A stretch of DNA of 61,520 bases. It comes from DATEEG01 sp035525055 (GTDB taxonomy: Bacteria; Actinomycetota; Acidimicrobiia; Spongiisociales; ZC4RG35). A program made the translations under genes and the position numbers. The notes beneath the pieces were generated by a model. That model was not told the origin of the DNA, did not search any database, and saw only the letters and a program-made list of their open reading frames with translations. Where the stretch lies: positions 1 through 61,520 of the forward strand of contig DATLEZ010000177.1 in the NCBI GenBank assembly GCA_035525055.1, in the 5' to 3' direction. Of the stretch, positions 1 through 8,180 are shown piece by piece (the stretch's first letter is position 1; each line of letters opens with the position of its first letter).

Positions 1-2
1 AG

Positions 3-809
3 TATCCGGAAGGCCTTCTCTTTGTTCTGCAACTGGGACTTCTCGTCCTGACAGGTGACGATGAGCCCGGAGGGAAAATGCGTGAGACGCACAGCCGAGT
101 CGGTGGTGTTGACCGATTGCCCGCCCGGGCCTTGCGACCGGTAGACATCGACTCGCACGTCGTTGGGATCGATCTCGATATCGACCTCGTCGGCCTCGGG
201 AAGAACCGCCACCGTCGCCGTGGAGGTGTGAATGCGACCGGAGGCCTCGGTCTTGGGCACTCGCTGCACCCGATGAACCCCTCCCTCATACTTGAACCGG
301 GAGAAAGCACCCTTACCTTTGACCGCCACCGTAACCTTGGCGAAGCCCCCTGCTTCGGACTCCGAGCGCTCCATCGACTCGATCTTGAAGCGATGGCGCT
401 CGGCGTAGCGCTCATACATCCGCAATAGATCACCGGCCCAGATGGCGGCTTCGTCACCGCCGGCCGCTTTCTGGATCTCGATGATCACGTCCCTGTCGTC
501 CTGGGGATCGCGAGGAGCCAGCATTGCCCTGAGCTGTCTCTCGAGCCCGGCCCCCTCTTCTTCCTTCTCACTGGCCAAGCGCCGGAAGTCGGCCGCGAGA
601 TCAGCGTCGGAATGAGCTAGCTGCTCTGCCTCTGATCGGTCCGACTCGGCCTGCCTCCACCTCTCGAAAAGCGCGACGATTGGTGCGAGCTCTGAATGCC
701 GCCGACCCAGTTCCGCGTACCGACCGGATTCGGCCGCGGCCATTTGTTCCTCCACTTCTTGGAGGCTGACCGTTAGCTCGTTCAGGCGCGCGACAAGTCC
801 TTTGTCCAT
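3..809 (-). CDS. prfA: Peptide chain release factor 1, C-terminus cut by window edge
   Basis: Class I release factor that reads UAA and UAG in the ribosomal A site and triggers peptidyl-tRNA hydrolysis. Read on the minus strand from the ATG at 809, 269 residues are present: a helical N-terminal domain, the codon-recognition motif PKT at residues 185-187 (PxT identifies RF1; RF2 has SPF there), and the catalytic GGQ at 229-231. The family is about 355 residues, so roughly the last 85 lie beyond the left edge. It is the last visible gene of the rho-rpmE-DUF1385-prfA run, 11 nt after the DUF1385 stop. prmC often follows prfA in bacteria but would be off the window. Identification is firm. Confidence 0.96.
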   Translation of the reverse strand, partial: MDKGLVARLNELTVSLQEVEEQMAAAESGRYAELGRRHSELAPIVALFERWRQAESDRSEAEQLAHSDADLAADFRRLASEKEEEGAGLERQLRAMLAPRDPQDDRDVIIEIQKAAGGDEAAIWAGDLLRMYERYAERHRFKIESMERSESEAGGFAKVTVAVKGKGAFSRFKYEGGVHRVQRVPKTEASGRIHTSTATVAVLPEADEVDIEIDPNDVRVDVYRSQGPGGQSVNTTDSAVRLTHFPSGLIVTCQDEKSQLQNKEKAFRI

Positions 810-820
810 GATGCGAGAAG

Positions 821-1783
821 CTAACGAGCTCGGGCAGCGAGCGCCGCGGCGGGAAGCTCGCCCCTGGCTATCACGTCGGCGACGTCATCTTCTTCGAGAG
901 CCGACAGCAAGCTGGCAACCGCCACTTCGATCTGGTCGGGCTCGGGATAGCGAGTGGTCAGCTTCTGGAGCCACAGCCCCGGAGCCGCCAAGAAACGGCC
1001 GAAGAGATTGTCCTGGTGGGCGCCGGACACCTTCAACATTTCATACGAGATGCCGGCGATGACGGGAATGCCGATGACCCGACTGGCGATCAGCAACGGC
1101 CAGGGGAGGCGACCCAGCAATCCGAAGATCAAGATGGCGAGGAACATCACCAGCAGCAGGAAGCTGGTCCCACAACGAGGATGTTCGGGTGGATACTTCT
1201 GAACCCGCTCGATCGAAAGCGGATCCCCAGCCTCGTAAGCGTGAATCGACATGTGCTCGGCTCCGTGGAACGCAAAGACCCGTTTGATCTCCTTCGACCG
1301 TCCCAGCAGCCAGAGATAGCCGAGGAAGATGGCGAGTTGCACGACGCCCTCCACCGCGGCGTAGAAAAACGATCGGTCGTCGGTGAGAGCCCTCGCGGCC
1401 GCAGCCGGGGCAATGATGAAGAGCGCCGCAAAGAACACCAGGGCGATCGACATCGACCCGGCGATCTGGCCCTTGGTCATCTCCTCTTCTTCCTCTCCGG
1501 CCGCCTTTTGGGCCGACCAGGAAAGGGCGCGGAAACCGAGCGAAAGAGATTCACCCAGAACCAGCACCCCGCGGATGAACGGGACCTTGGCCCATCGCGA
1601 GCGCGAGGAGAGACGAGGGAGAATGTGGCGGGCAGCCTCGATGATGCCGTCGGGACGTCGGACCGCTACCGCCCAGGCCTGGGGACCTCGCATCATGACA
1701 CCCTCCAGCACGGCCTGGCCGCCAACTGTCAGCGCAGCCTTGGCGTTTTGCTGGGTCTTGTCGCCGGCCGCCTGGTCACTCAT
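821..1783 (-). CDS. DUF1385 (YqhQ-like) membrane protein
   Basis: A 320-residue integral membrane protein of the DUF1385 family, whose biochemical role is not established. The N-terminal GGQAVLEGVMMRGP stretch and the FHGAEHMSIHAYE motif near the middle are family hallmarks. Hydrophobic segments lie at about residues 108-130, 140-163, 208-225 and 229-250. The tail after about 260 is soluble and acidic. It sits between rpmE and prfA on the same strand, with 97 nt to rpmE and 11 nt to prfA, an arrangement I associate with several Gram-positive genomes. The ATG at 1783 gives a start directly before the conserved region. Family assignment is confident; function unknown. Confidence 0.9.
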   Translation of the reverse strand: MSDQAAGDKTQQNAKAALTVGGQAVLEGVMMRGPQAWAVAVRRPDGIIEAARHILPRLSSRSRWAKVPFIRGVLVLGESLSLGFRALSWSAQKAAGEEEEEMTKGQIAGSMSIALVFFAALFIIAPAAAARALTDDRSFFYAAVEGVVQLAIFLGYLWLLGRSKEIKRVFAFHGAEHMSIHAYEAGDPLSIERVQKYPPEHPRCGTSFLLLVMFLAILIFGLLGRLPWPLLIASRVIGIPVIAGISYEMLKVSGAHQDNLFGRFLAAPGLWLQKLTTRYPEPDQIEVAVASLLSALEEDDVADVIARGELPAAALAARAR

Positions 1784-1839
1784 CGGAGCGTGTTCGATCT
1801 ATCTGCCGGACGCCGGTACAAGTCGCACCCGGCAAGGTT

Positions 1840-1865
1840 GCCCCAATGTGTTACTCAATTGGGGC
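1840..1865 (-). terminator. Intercistronic hairpin between rpmE and the DUF1385 gene
   Basis: GCCCCAAT (1858-1865 on the minus strand) pairs perfectly with ATTGGGGC (1840-1847) around a 10-nt loop. No T-run follows, so it may be a processing or stability hairpin, or a Rho-dependent pause site, rather than an intrinsic terminator. A related CCCCAACTGAGTTA copy lies about 46 nt upstream at the end of rpmE. Confidence 0.6.
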
Positions 1866-1880
1866 GCACTCGTCTGGGAG

Positions 1881-2147
1881 TCACTCAGCTGATAACTCAG
1901 TTGGGGCTTCTTCGGCGCTGGCCTTCTTCTTCTTGCTGCTGTAGTCAGACGTGCCGTAGCGCCGCTGGAACTTCTCAACCCGACCACCCGAGTCGACCAA
2001 CTTCTGGCGACCGGTGAAGAAGGGATGGCACTCATTGCACAGCTCGACGTGGAGCTCGCCGGGCTTGGTCGACCTGGTGATGAAGCGGTTTCCGCAGGAA
2101 CAGACAACCGTGGTATCGGCGTAGGTGGGATGGATGGCGGTTCTCAT
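1881..2147 (-). CDS. rpmE: 50S ribosomal protein L31 (zinc-binding type)
   Basis: Large-subunit protein L31 at the subunit interface. The 88 residues carry the zinc-ribbon cysteines as CxC (VCSCGN) and CxxC (CNECHPF), identifying the zinc-containing form. The FFTGRQKLVDSGGRVEKF signature is complete. The tail after residue 70 is lysine/alanine/glutamate rich and somewhat longer than in typical L31. The ATG at 2147 is preceded on the minus strand by GGAGTCGAAGGAC. It lies 34 nt after rho, a common rho-rpmE pairing in actinomycetes, so the two are probably co-transcribed. Confidence 0.96.
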   Translation of the reverse strand: MRTAIHPTYADTTVVCSCGNRFITRSTKPGELHVELCNECHPFFTGRQKLVDSGGRVEKFQRRYGTSDYSSKKKKASAEEAPTELSAE

Positions 2148-2181
2148 GTCCTTCGACTCCGTTTCGGTCTTGCGAGACTAT

Positions 2182-3822
2182 TTAGTTGCCGCTCTTGGCG
2201 ACGTCGGCCAGGAACTCCTCGTTGGAGTTGGAATTCTTGAGGCGATCTATCAACAACTCGAGGGACGCTCCTGATTCCAGGGCGAGCAGAACTCTGCGCA
2301 ATTTCCACACTTGGGCCAGTTCCTTGCGGTCGAAGAGAAGCTCTTCCCTCCTGGTTCCGGAGGATTCGACGTCAATGGCCGGGTAGATCCGGCGGTCGGC
2401 GAGCTTGCGGTCGAGCCGCAGCTCCATGTTGCCGGTTCCCTTGAACTCTTCGAAGATCACCTCGTCCATCTTCGAACCGGTTTCGACCAGAGCGGTGCCC
2501 AGGATGGTCAGAGACCCGCCTTCTTCGATGTTGCGAGCTGCTCCGAAGAACCGCTTGGGCGGATAGAGGGCCGTCGAATCGACGCCACCGGAGAGGATCC
2601 TCCCCGATGCCGGAGTGGCGAGGTTGTGGGCTCTAGCGAGCCTTGTGATCGAGTCGAGGAGAATCACGACGTCGGTCCCCATCTCCACTAGTCGCTTGGC
2701 CCGCTCGATTGCCAGCTCGGAGACCTGGATGGACTCCTCAGCAGGGCGGTCGAAAGTCGAGTAGATGACCTCGCCCTTCACCGATCGCTGCATGTCGGTG
2801 ACCTCTTCGGGTCGCTCGTCCACCAGGACCACCATCAGGTAGCACTCGGGGTTGTTGGCAGCGATCGACTGCGCGATCTCCTGAAGCACGGTGGTCTTTC
2901 CGGCTTTGGGAGGGGAGACGATCAGACCGCGTTGGCCCTTGCCGATCGGGGCGATCAAGTCGACGATCCTTGTCAGAACTCCATTGCCCTTGCCCTCGAT
3001 TTCGAGCCGAAGCCGTTGGTCGGGGAAGAGAGGGGTGAGATGCTCGAATCGAGGGCGGCGCATTGCCTCGTCGGCGGTCATGCCGTTGACGGTGTCTATC
3101 CGGATCAGGGCCGGGAATTTCTCCTGGGCCCGAGCCGGGCGGACCGGTCCCACCACGAGGTCGGCTCTGCGGAGGCCGAACTTTCGAACCTGGCCGGCCG
3201 AGACATAGACATCACGATCACCCGGCAGGTAGCCGTCGGTCCGCAAGAAGCCGTATCCCTCGGGGAGGATGTCGAGCAAGCCCTCGCGAGTCTCGAGATC
3301 GCCTTCGGCGACTGGCTCATAGGTGCCCTGGTACTCGCGGGGTTCGCGACCTCCTGCGGGCCCACCGCCGCGACCACGGCGGCGACGCCGGCGGTTTCCC
3401 CGGAAATCATCGCGGTCGTCGGGACCGCCCTCGCTTGAATCAGAAGTGTCGATGACGGAAGAGCCTTCGTCGCTGTCGCTGTCGCTGTCGCTGTCGCTAT
3501 CGCCTTCGCCGTCGCGATCGCCCTGCGGGTCGGATGAGACCTCGTTGGACTGGATCTCATCTCCGTGGTCGGGACTGTTCGTTCGGTCCGAAGGCCGCTT
3601 CGAAGAAGAGAACTCACTGCTTCTGCTTTCTTCGTTGCGTGGGGTCGCAGTTGGCAGGTCCACCATTGAAGCCTCCTCGCCGTCGTCGGTCACACCGCCG
3701 GCCGCCATGAGAGCGCTGATCAACTTGGACTTCTGAAGTCCATCGGATTCAACGCCAACAGCCTCGGCGATCTGGCGCAGTTCGGCAATCGACTTGGTTT
3801 GAAGTTGGGCTCTCGTGCTCAT
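2182..3822 (-). CDS. rho: Transcription termination factor Rho with acidic and Arg-rich N-terminal insert
   Basis: Hexameric RNA-dependent ATPase/helicase that ends transcription. Of 546 residues, 1-45 form the Rho N domain, about 46-165 are a low-complexity insert (a Ser-Asp run at 109-118, then an Arg/Gly block at 142-160), 175-250 are the RNA-binding cold-shock-like domain, and the C-terminal RecA-like ATPase has Walker A PPKAGKTT at 304-311 and the Walker B region VVILLDSITR. Long inserts before the RNA-binding domain are typical of actinobacterial Rho. The Asp-Ser run is encoded by a 6-bp tandem repeat and may vary in length between strains. The upstream leader carries an unusual repeat (separate entry). 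First gene of the rho-rpmE-DUF1385-prfA run. Confidence 0.97.
   Translation of the reverse strand: MSTRAQLQTKSIAELRQIAEAVGVESDGLQKSKLISALMAAGGVTDDGEEASMVDLPTATPRNEESRSSEFSSSKRPSDRTNSPDHGDEIQSNEVSSDPQGDRDGEGDSDSDSDSDSDEGSSVIDTSDSSEGGPDDRDDFRGNRRRRRRGRGGGPAGGREPREYQGTYEPVAEGDLETREGLLDILPEGYGFLRTDGYLPGDRDVYVSAGQVRKFGLRRADLVVGPVRPARAQEKFPALIRIDTVNGMTADEAMRRPRFEHLTPLFPDQRLRLEIEGKGNGVLTRIVDLIAPIGKGQRGLIVSPPKAGKTTVLQEIAQSIAANNPECYLMVVLVDERPEEVTDMQRSVKGEVIYSTFDRPAEESIQVSELAIERAKRLVEMGTDVVILLDSITRLARAHNLATPASGRILSGGVDSTALYPPKRFFGAARNIEEGGSLTILGTALVETGSKMDEVIFEEFKGTGNMELRLDRKLADRRIYPAIDVESSGTRREELLFDRKELAQVWKLRRVLLALESGASLELLIDRLKNSNSNEEFLADVAKSGN
3474..3510 (-). repeat. 6-bp tandem repeat inside rho (Ser-Asp run)
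   Basis: On the plus strand GTCGCT is repeated about five times with one late variant (GTCGCTATCGCC). It encodes alternating Ser and Asp in the disordered insert of Rho. In-frame 6-bp units allow length change without frameshift. Confidence 0.85.
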
Positions 3823-3915
3823 TTACTCACTCTGTGTTGGTCACTCGTGATGGTTCACTCGTGTAGAGATTTACTCACTCGTTTAGAGGTTTTTTCACTC
3901 TGTAGAGAAGATGCC
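3823..3915 (-). repeat. Iterated GAGTGA repeats in the rho leader
   Basis: Five copies of GAGTGA (TCACTC on the plus strand) start at 3827, 3841, 3855, 3875 and 3895, so the steps are 14, 14, 20 and 20 bp. The last three lie in a degenerate 20-bp unit (TCACTCGTGTAGAGATTTAC and variants). The copy nearest the gene is 4 nt from the rho ATG, within GAGTGAGTAAATG. The rest of 3916-4173 shows no gene. It contains a GTCGGAAGACGGACGG stretch at about 4114 resembling one near 12725. Confidence 0.75.
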
Positions 3916-4173
3916 CGGCGAGGTCCAGAGACTTGCGGAGCTGTTCAATCGGAGTTTCCGAAAACAGAGAGGGCTACTTTCCCTCGAACCAACACTTCCC
4001 CCTCGAACCGTCTGCTCGAACCAATATTGGGGGGTAATGCCCGAAGTCCCTGGTGTCGGGCGGTGAAGTAGATAGTAGCACTCCCTCATAGGAAGCAAGT
4101 CCAATCATCATCAGTCGGAAGACGGACGGCGGAAAACGGCACAAGGAGGACGTCCGCGGTCCCTCCGTCAACG

Positions 4174-5544
4174 TCAGACCTTGGTCAGGAATTCCAGCAG
4201 AGTCGCGTAGTCGTTAGGAATCTGAACGATCCGCTCTTCCTTGTCCATCAGATCGGCCAGTTCATCCGGCGGCGGTGGGTCGAATCCGACTGCCGATCGG
4301 ACCACATCACCGAACTTGGCCGGATGGGCCGGGGCCAACGTCACCAGGGTCTCGCCCGGTTGTCGAAGGCGGCGTCCCACCTCCCAGCCCACCGCCGTGT
4401 GCGGATCGATCACGAGCCCGTGATCGCGGTAGACGGTCCCGATCGTTTGCGCCACTGTCTGATCATCGATCCACCCTGACGCGAAGTCGTCGCGGGCCTT
4501 CTGACGAAGGTCGTCCGACAACTCCAATCGCCTCTCTCGCTTAAGTGCCTCCTGCCATCGTTCAACCCGGTCGGGGTCGTGGTCAGAGAGCTCGTAGAGA
4601 TACCTCTCGAGATTGGAGGGGACCTGGATGTCCATCGCCGGAGCATGCGTCGGCACGACTTTCTCGACCGCCAGGATGCCGTCATTGAACAGACGCGACA
4701 AACCGTTGTTGGCATTGTTGGCGATCAACAGCCGGCCGATCGGGGAGCCATCGCCATGGCTTGTGATTCGCTTGGCCACCCAGCCCGAATAGACGTTCCC
4801 GAAGTTGCCGGTTGGAACCGCAAAGGCGACTCGATCATTGCCGGCCCGCCCCGCGGCCCATAGGTAGTAGGCGCTTTGTGCCACCACCCTTGCCCAGTTG
4901 ATGGAGTTGAAGGCTCCGAGTGAGAGCCCATGGTTGGGATCGGCGAACGCTCTCTTGACCAGCGCCTGACAGTCGTCAAAGGTTCCCTCGACCGCGACGG
5001 AGTGGACATTGGTGTCGCCCACCGTGGTCATCTGGCGCCGCTGCACCTCTGAGACCCGCCCGGCCGGATAGAGGATGACGACATCGATGCTCTCTCTCCC
5101 TCGACAGGCAGCGATGGCGGCCGACCCCGTGTCACCCGAGGTGGCACCGAGCACGAGGAGCCTCCTCCGGGTCCGGGGTAGAACCAGGTCGAACATCTGT
5201 CCCATAACCGACAGGGCGTAGTCCTTGAACGACAGGGTGGGTCCCCAAAACAACTCGAGGAGGTAGTGCCCTTCTCCAACCTCTCGCAAAGGCGCGATGT
5301 CGGGATGGCGAAAGTTGGAGTACGCGGCGTCGGTGATCGATCTCAGATCCCCTTCGACCGGATCGGGAGCGACAAAGGGTGCCATCGTTGCGGCCACAAG
5401 GTCGGGATAGGTCCTGGCCCCGGAGACATCGAGTCGCGGCCAGGTCTCGGGCAGGAATAACCCCCCGTCGGGAGCAAGGCCGTCGATGAGCACCTCTTCG
5501 AAACCGGGGCGGCCGGGATGACCCCTAGTCGAGAGGTACCGCAT
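4174..5544 (-). CDS. thrC: Threonine synthase
   Basis: PLP enzyme converting O-phosphohomoserine to threonine, the last step of the pathway begun here by hom. The protein has 456 residues with the characteristic opening YLSTRG, the LAPDGGLF motif, and the PLP lysine in SFKDYAL (Lys107). A glycine-rich phosphate-binding loop (GATSGDTGSAA) follows. Length fits the longer bacterial ThrC class. Its ATG overlaps the hom TGA by one base (TGATG at 5542-5546), so translation is probably coupled. No independent promoter is obvious between them. Confidence 0.96.
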   Translation of the reverse strand: MRYLSTRGHPGRPGFEEVLIDGLAPDGGLFLPETWPRLDVSGARTYPDLVAATMAPFVAPDPVEGDLRSITDAAYSNFRHPDIAPLREVGEGHYLLELFWGPTLSFKDYALSVMGQMFDLVLPRTRRRLLVLGATSGDTGSAAIAACRGRESIDVVILYPAGRVSEVQRRQMTTVGDTNVHSVAVEGTFDDCQALVKRAFADPNHGLSLGAFNSINWARVVAQSAYYLWAAGRAGNDRVAFAVPTGNFGNVYSGWVAKRITSHGDGSPIGRLLIANNANNGLSRLFNDGILAVEKVVPTHAPAMDIQVPSNLERYLYELSDHDPDRVERWQEALKRERRLELSDDLRQKARDDFASGWIDDQTVAQTIGTVYRDHGLVIDPHTAVGWEVGRRLRQPGETLVTLAPAHPAKFGDVVRSAVGFDPPPPDELADLMDKEERIVQIPNDYATLLEFLTKV

Positions 5545-6836
5545 CAGCGGAGGACGGGAGGCTGATCGGTGCCGAGCACCCGGATCGTGGTCGCGACCTG
5601 TTTCACGACTGCCAGGGCGAGGAGGCGTTTCACTGCCTGCTGGTGGGCGTCCTCAGTGGCGTCGTGGGTGATCAGGATCAGGGTCGCTTCGTCGCCCCGT
5701 CCCTCCTGCCACACCGAGCCGAGCGAGACCCCGGACTCGCCGAAGACACCTGCGATTGCAGCCAGGACACCCGGCGAGTCGTCGACCTCGAGGCGGATAT
5801 ACCAGCGCGAACTCACGCCTCCGAAGTCAGCTACTTCTCTATCGGCTAGAAGGATCCGGGGGGCAACCTGGGCGCCGGCCAAGAGCTCCCTCGACGCATC
5901 GATCACATCGCCCAGAACCGCAGTTGCCGTTGGTTCTCCCCCGGCCCCTGGACCCGAGAAGAGGAGTTGACCTACGGCAGGACCTTCCACAAATACCGCG
6001 TTGGTTGCTCCCCGGATCGAGGCGAGGGGATGAGACCGGGGGACGAATGTCGGATGAACTCGCACCGATACCCCGGTTGGCCCCGAGTCGGCGACGCCGA
6101 GCAACTTGACGACGTAACCAAGCTGGCGGGCGAAGGCGAGGTCGCGAGTGTCGAGGCGGTCGATGCCTTCGCGGTGGACCCGGTCCGATCCGACCCAGAC
6201 ACCGAACGCCAGACCTGCCAGGATCACCGCCTTGGCGGCGGCATCGGCTCCGCTGACATCCGCGGTGGGATCAGCTTCGGCGTAACCGAGCCCCTGGGCA
6301 GCCTTGAGCGCATCGTCGAATGAGGTTCCCTCCTCATCCATCGCGGTGAGGATGTAGTTGGTCGTGCCGTTAACGATCCCGAGCACTCTGCTGATCTTCT
6401 CGCCGGCCAGCGACTCGGTCAGAGGGCGAATCAAAGGTATTCCGCCCCCGACGGCGGCTTCGAAGAGGAGGGAGACCCCGGTTGAGGCCGCGGCTGCGAA
6501 AAGCGCAGGCCCCTTGGCAGCAACGAGTTCCTTGTTGGCGGTCACCACTGGTTTCCCGGCTTGAAGGGCTCTGAGGACGAGACTTCCGGCCGGTTCGAGA
6601 CCACCCATTAGCTCTACCACCAAGGAAACGCCGGGGTCGTCGACGACTTCCTCGAGGTTGTTGGTGGCGTATTCGGCGGGGAAATTGCGGGACCGATCGA
6701 GATCGCGGACGGCAACTTTGACCAACTCGAGGTCGAGCCCGGTTTTCTGGGCGATCGTGGCCCGGTCGGCGAGCAGACGCCGCGCCAGGGTGCCTCCGAC
6801 GATGCCACCGCCGAGAATGCCGATGCCAACTTTCAC
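5544..6836 (-). CDS. hom: Homoserine dehydrogenase with C-terminal ACT domain
   Basis: NAD(P)-dependent reduction of aspartate semialdehyde to homoserine. From the GTG at 6836 the protein has 430 residues: Rossmann motif GILGGGIVGG at residues 5-14, the catalytic domain with GTTNYIL and ADPTADVSGADAAAK, and an ACT regulatory domain from about 345 (RWYIRLEVDDSPGVLAAIAG) that in relatives senses threonine. An upstream ATG at 6941 would add 35 basic, non-conserved residues and run into the ilvE promoter region, so the GTG is preferred. Operon with thrC downstream. Confidence 0.94.
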   Translation of the reverse strand: MKVGIGILGGGIVGGTLARRLLADRATIAQKTGLDLELVKVAVRDLDRSRNFPAEYATNNLEEVVDDPGVSLVVELMGGLEPAGSLVLRALQAGKPVVTANKELVAAKGPALFAAAASTGVSLLFEAAVGGGIPLIRPLTESLAGEKISRVLGIVNGTTNYILTAMDEEGTSFDDALKAAQGLGYAEADPTADVSGADAAAKAVILAGLAFGVWVGSDRVHREGIDRLDTRDLAFARQLGYVVKLLGVADSGPTGVSVRVHPTFVPRSHPLASIRGATNAVFVEGPAVGQLLFSGPGAGGEPTATAVLGDVIDASRELLAGAQVAPRILLADREVADFGGVSSRWYIRLEVDDSPGVLAAIAGVFGESGVSLGSVWQEGRGDEATLILITHDATEDAHQQAVKRLLALAVVKQVATTIRVLGTDQPPVLR

Positions 6837-6869
6837 AAGGCGGGCGATGGTACCGGCCGGTGGAGAGCT

Positions 6870-6945
6870 TTCTTTGGCGTGTGAGCGTCGGTTCAAACCT
6901 TTCCTGGTGCGTGAGCGTCGCCGGCGAAGCTGTAGCGCCAAAGAA
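6870..6945. promoter_or_regulatory. Inverted and direct repeats in the hom-ilvE intergenic region
   Basis: TTCTTTGGCG at 6870-6879 is repeated inverted as CGCCAAAGAA at 6936-6945. Between them lies an imperfect direct repeat, GTGTGAGCGTCG at about 6879-6890 and GTGCGTGAGCGTCG at about 6907-6920. The 158-bp interval separates divergent amino acid genes, so this could be a shared operator. The binding protein is unknown. Confidence 0.4.
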
Positions 6946-6982
6946 GCTGCAGACCTCGAACTGCCGCCGCAGGCGGCCGGAT

Positions 6983-6988
6983 TACCCT
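6983..6988 (+). promoter_or_regulatory. -10 box of leaderless ilvE
   Basis: TACCCT followed by 6 nt and the ATG at 6995. There is no Shine-Dalgarno sequence, and the spacing puts the transcript start at the start codon. Confidence 0.55.
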
Positions 6989-6994
6989 CCTGGC

Positions 6995-8005
6995 ATGACC
7001 GGGACTGCTACCTCTGCTCCGAAGGCGCCGTTTGGAACGGTGTTCGCCCCGACCATGGCGAGCACCACGTTCGATGAGTCCGGCTACGGACCCATCCGGC
7101 TGCACGAGGTGGAGACATTCGCCCTTCATCCGGGTGCCCACGTTTTTCACTACGCCAGCGCGTGCTTCGAAGGACTGAAGGCCCATCGCGGTGCCGGCGG
7201 CGAGGCGAGGATCTTTCGCCTCGATGCCCACGCCGCCCGCCTGCGACAGAGCGCGGAGTTGATGTGCCTGCCGGTCCCCGACGAACAACTGGTTCTGGAC
7301 ATGGTCGACGCCGTCGTCGCCGCCAACCGGGACGAGATCCCCGAGCCTCCAGGTAGCCTCTATTTGCGGCCCACTCTGATCGGCACCGAGGTCAACATCG
7401 GAGCGGCCGGATCCCCGCCCAAGAACGGTTTCTTCTATGTCCTGGCGTCCCCGGTCGGGGACTATTTCGCCGGCGGAATGCGGGCGCTCCGAATTCTGAT
7501 TGAAGACGAACACCGCCGCTCGACTCCGGGTTTTGGCATGGTCAAAGCCGGTGCCAACTATGTCTCGGCACTGCGAACCGTCGTTGCCGCCCGCCGCGAC
7601 CACCAGGCCGACCAAGTTCTCTTCGCTCCGAACGGTTTCGTGGAAGAGACCGGGGCCTCCAACTTCCTTCTCATCGACGATGACATCGTGGTCACTGCCC
7701 CTCTTTCCGAGTCCTACCTCCACGGCGTCACCCGTGACTCGACCCTGCGCCTGGCGGCCCGGTTGGGCTTTCGGGTCGAGGAGCGTCCGCTGAGCGTCAA
7801 CGAAGTCCTCACCTGGAAGGGCGAGGCAGCCCTCTCCGGGACCGCCGCAGTGCTCTCGGCCGTTGGAACCTTCATCCACAAGGGCGAGGAAATCACTATC
7901 AACGACGGGGAAGTTGGGTCGAACACGCTGCGACTCCGGAAGGCGCTGACCGATATCCACACCGGCGCGGCCGAGGACCCGTTCGGGTGGATTCGCACCG
8001 TTTGA
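6995..8005 (+). CDS. ilvE: Branched-chain amino acid aminotransferase (class IV)
   Basis: PLP aminotransferase for the last step of Ile, Leu and Val synthesis. The 336 residues include the N-terminal FGTVFAPTM...SGYG region, YASACFEGLKAHRG, the PLP lysine in GMVKAGANY, and the EETGASNFL phosphate-binding signature. Length fits the larger (about 340-360) bacterial/eukaryotic-like IlvE group. An upstream in-frame ATG at 6860 would add 45 Arg/Cys-rich residues without family similarity. The ATG at 6995 sits 6 nt after a TACCCT -10 box and is preferred. Divergent from hom. Confidence 0.93.
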   Translation: MTGTATSAPKAPFGTVFAPTMASTTFDESGYGPIRLHEVETFALHPGAHVFHYASACFEGLKAHRGAGGEARIFRLDAHAARLRQSAELMCLPVPDEQLVLDMVDAVVAANRDEIPEPPGSLYLRPTLIGTEVNIGAAGSPPKNGFFYVLASPVGDYFAGGMRALRILIEDEHRRSTPGFGMVKAGANYVSALRTVVAARRDHQADQVLFAPNGFVEETGASNFLLIDDDIVVTAPLSESYLHGVTRDSTLRLAARLGFRVEERPLSVNEVLTWKGEAALSGTAAVLSAVGTFIHKGEEITINDGEVGSNTLRLRKALTDIHTGAAEDPFGWIRTV

Positions 8006-8068
8006 CCCTCACCCTCGCCAAACGTCAGAAAGATCCCCTATCCGCCGTCGGTACAATTGATTCGTCGT

Positions 8069-8140
8069 GCCCTCGTAGCTCAGGGGATAGAGCGCTGGCC
8101 TCCGGAGCCAGGTGCACAGGTTCGAATCCTGTCGAGGGCG
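8069..8140 (+). tRNA. tRNA-Arg(CCG)
   Basis: A 72-nt cloverleaf. Acceptor GCCCTCG (8069-8075) pairs with CGAGGGC (8133-8139), discriminator G at 8140. The anticodon stem is CTGGC/GCCAG with loop CTCCGGA, anticodon CCG. The T arm ACAGG-TTCGAAT-CCTGT is perfect. The 3' CCA is not encoded. Confidence 0.95.
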
Positions 8141-8167
8141 CTCTTTCAGCAAAATCCGCAAGTGGGG

Positions 8168-8173
8168 CATAAT
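8168..8173 (+). promoter_or_regulatory. -10 box of the hemolysin III-like gene
   Basis: CATAAT followed by 7 nt and the ATG at 8181. No ribosome binding site, consistent with a leaderless mRNA. Confidence 0.5.
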
Positions 8174-8180
8174 CGCCTGG

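Noticed and set aside
1016..2017. Long open frame of 333 codons on the plus strand
   Set aside because: It is antisense to the DUF1385 gene, rich in Arg/Gly/Gln/His with no family pattern. High GC content creates such shadow frames.
3474..3510. Short CRISPR-like array
   Set aside because: It is a 6-bp in-frame tandem repeat coding for Ser-Asp in Rho, without spacers.
6893..7960. Open frame of 355 codons opposite ilvE
   Set aside because: Exact antisense of a clear aminotransferase gene; no recognisable domain.
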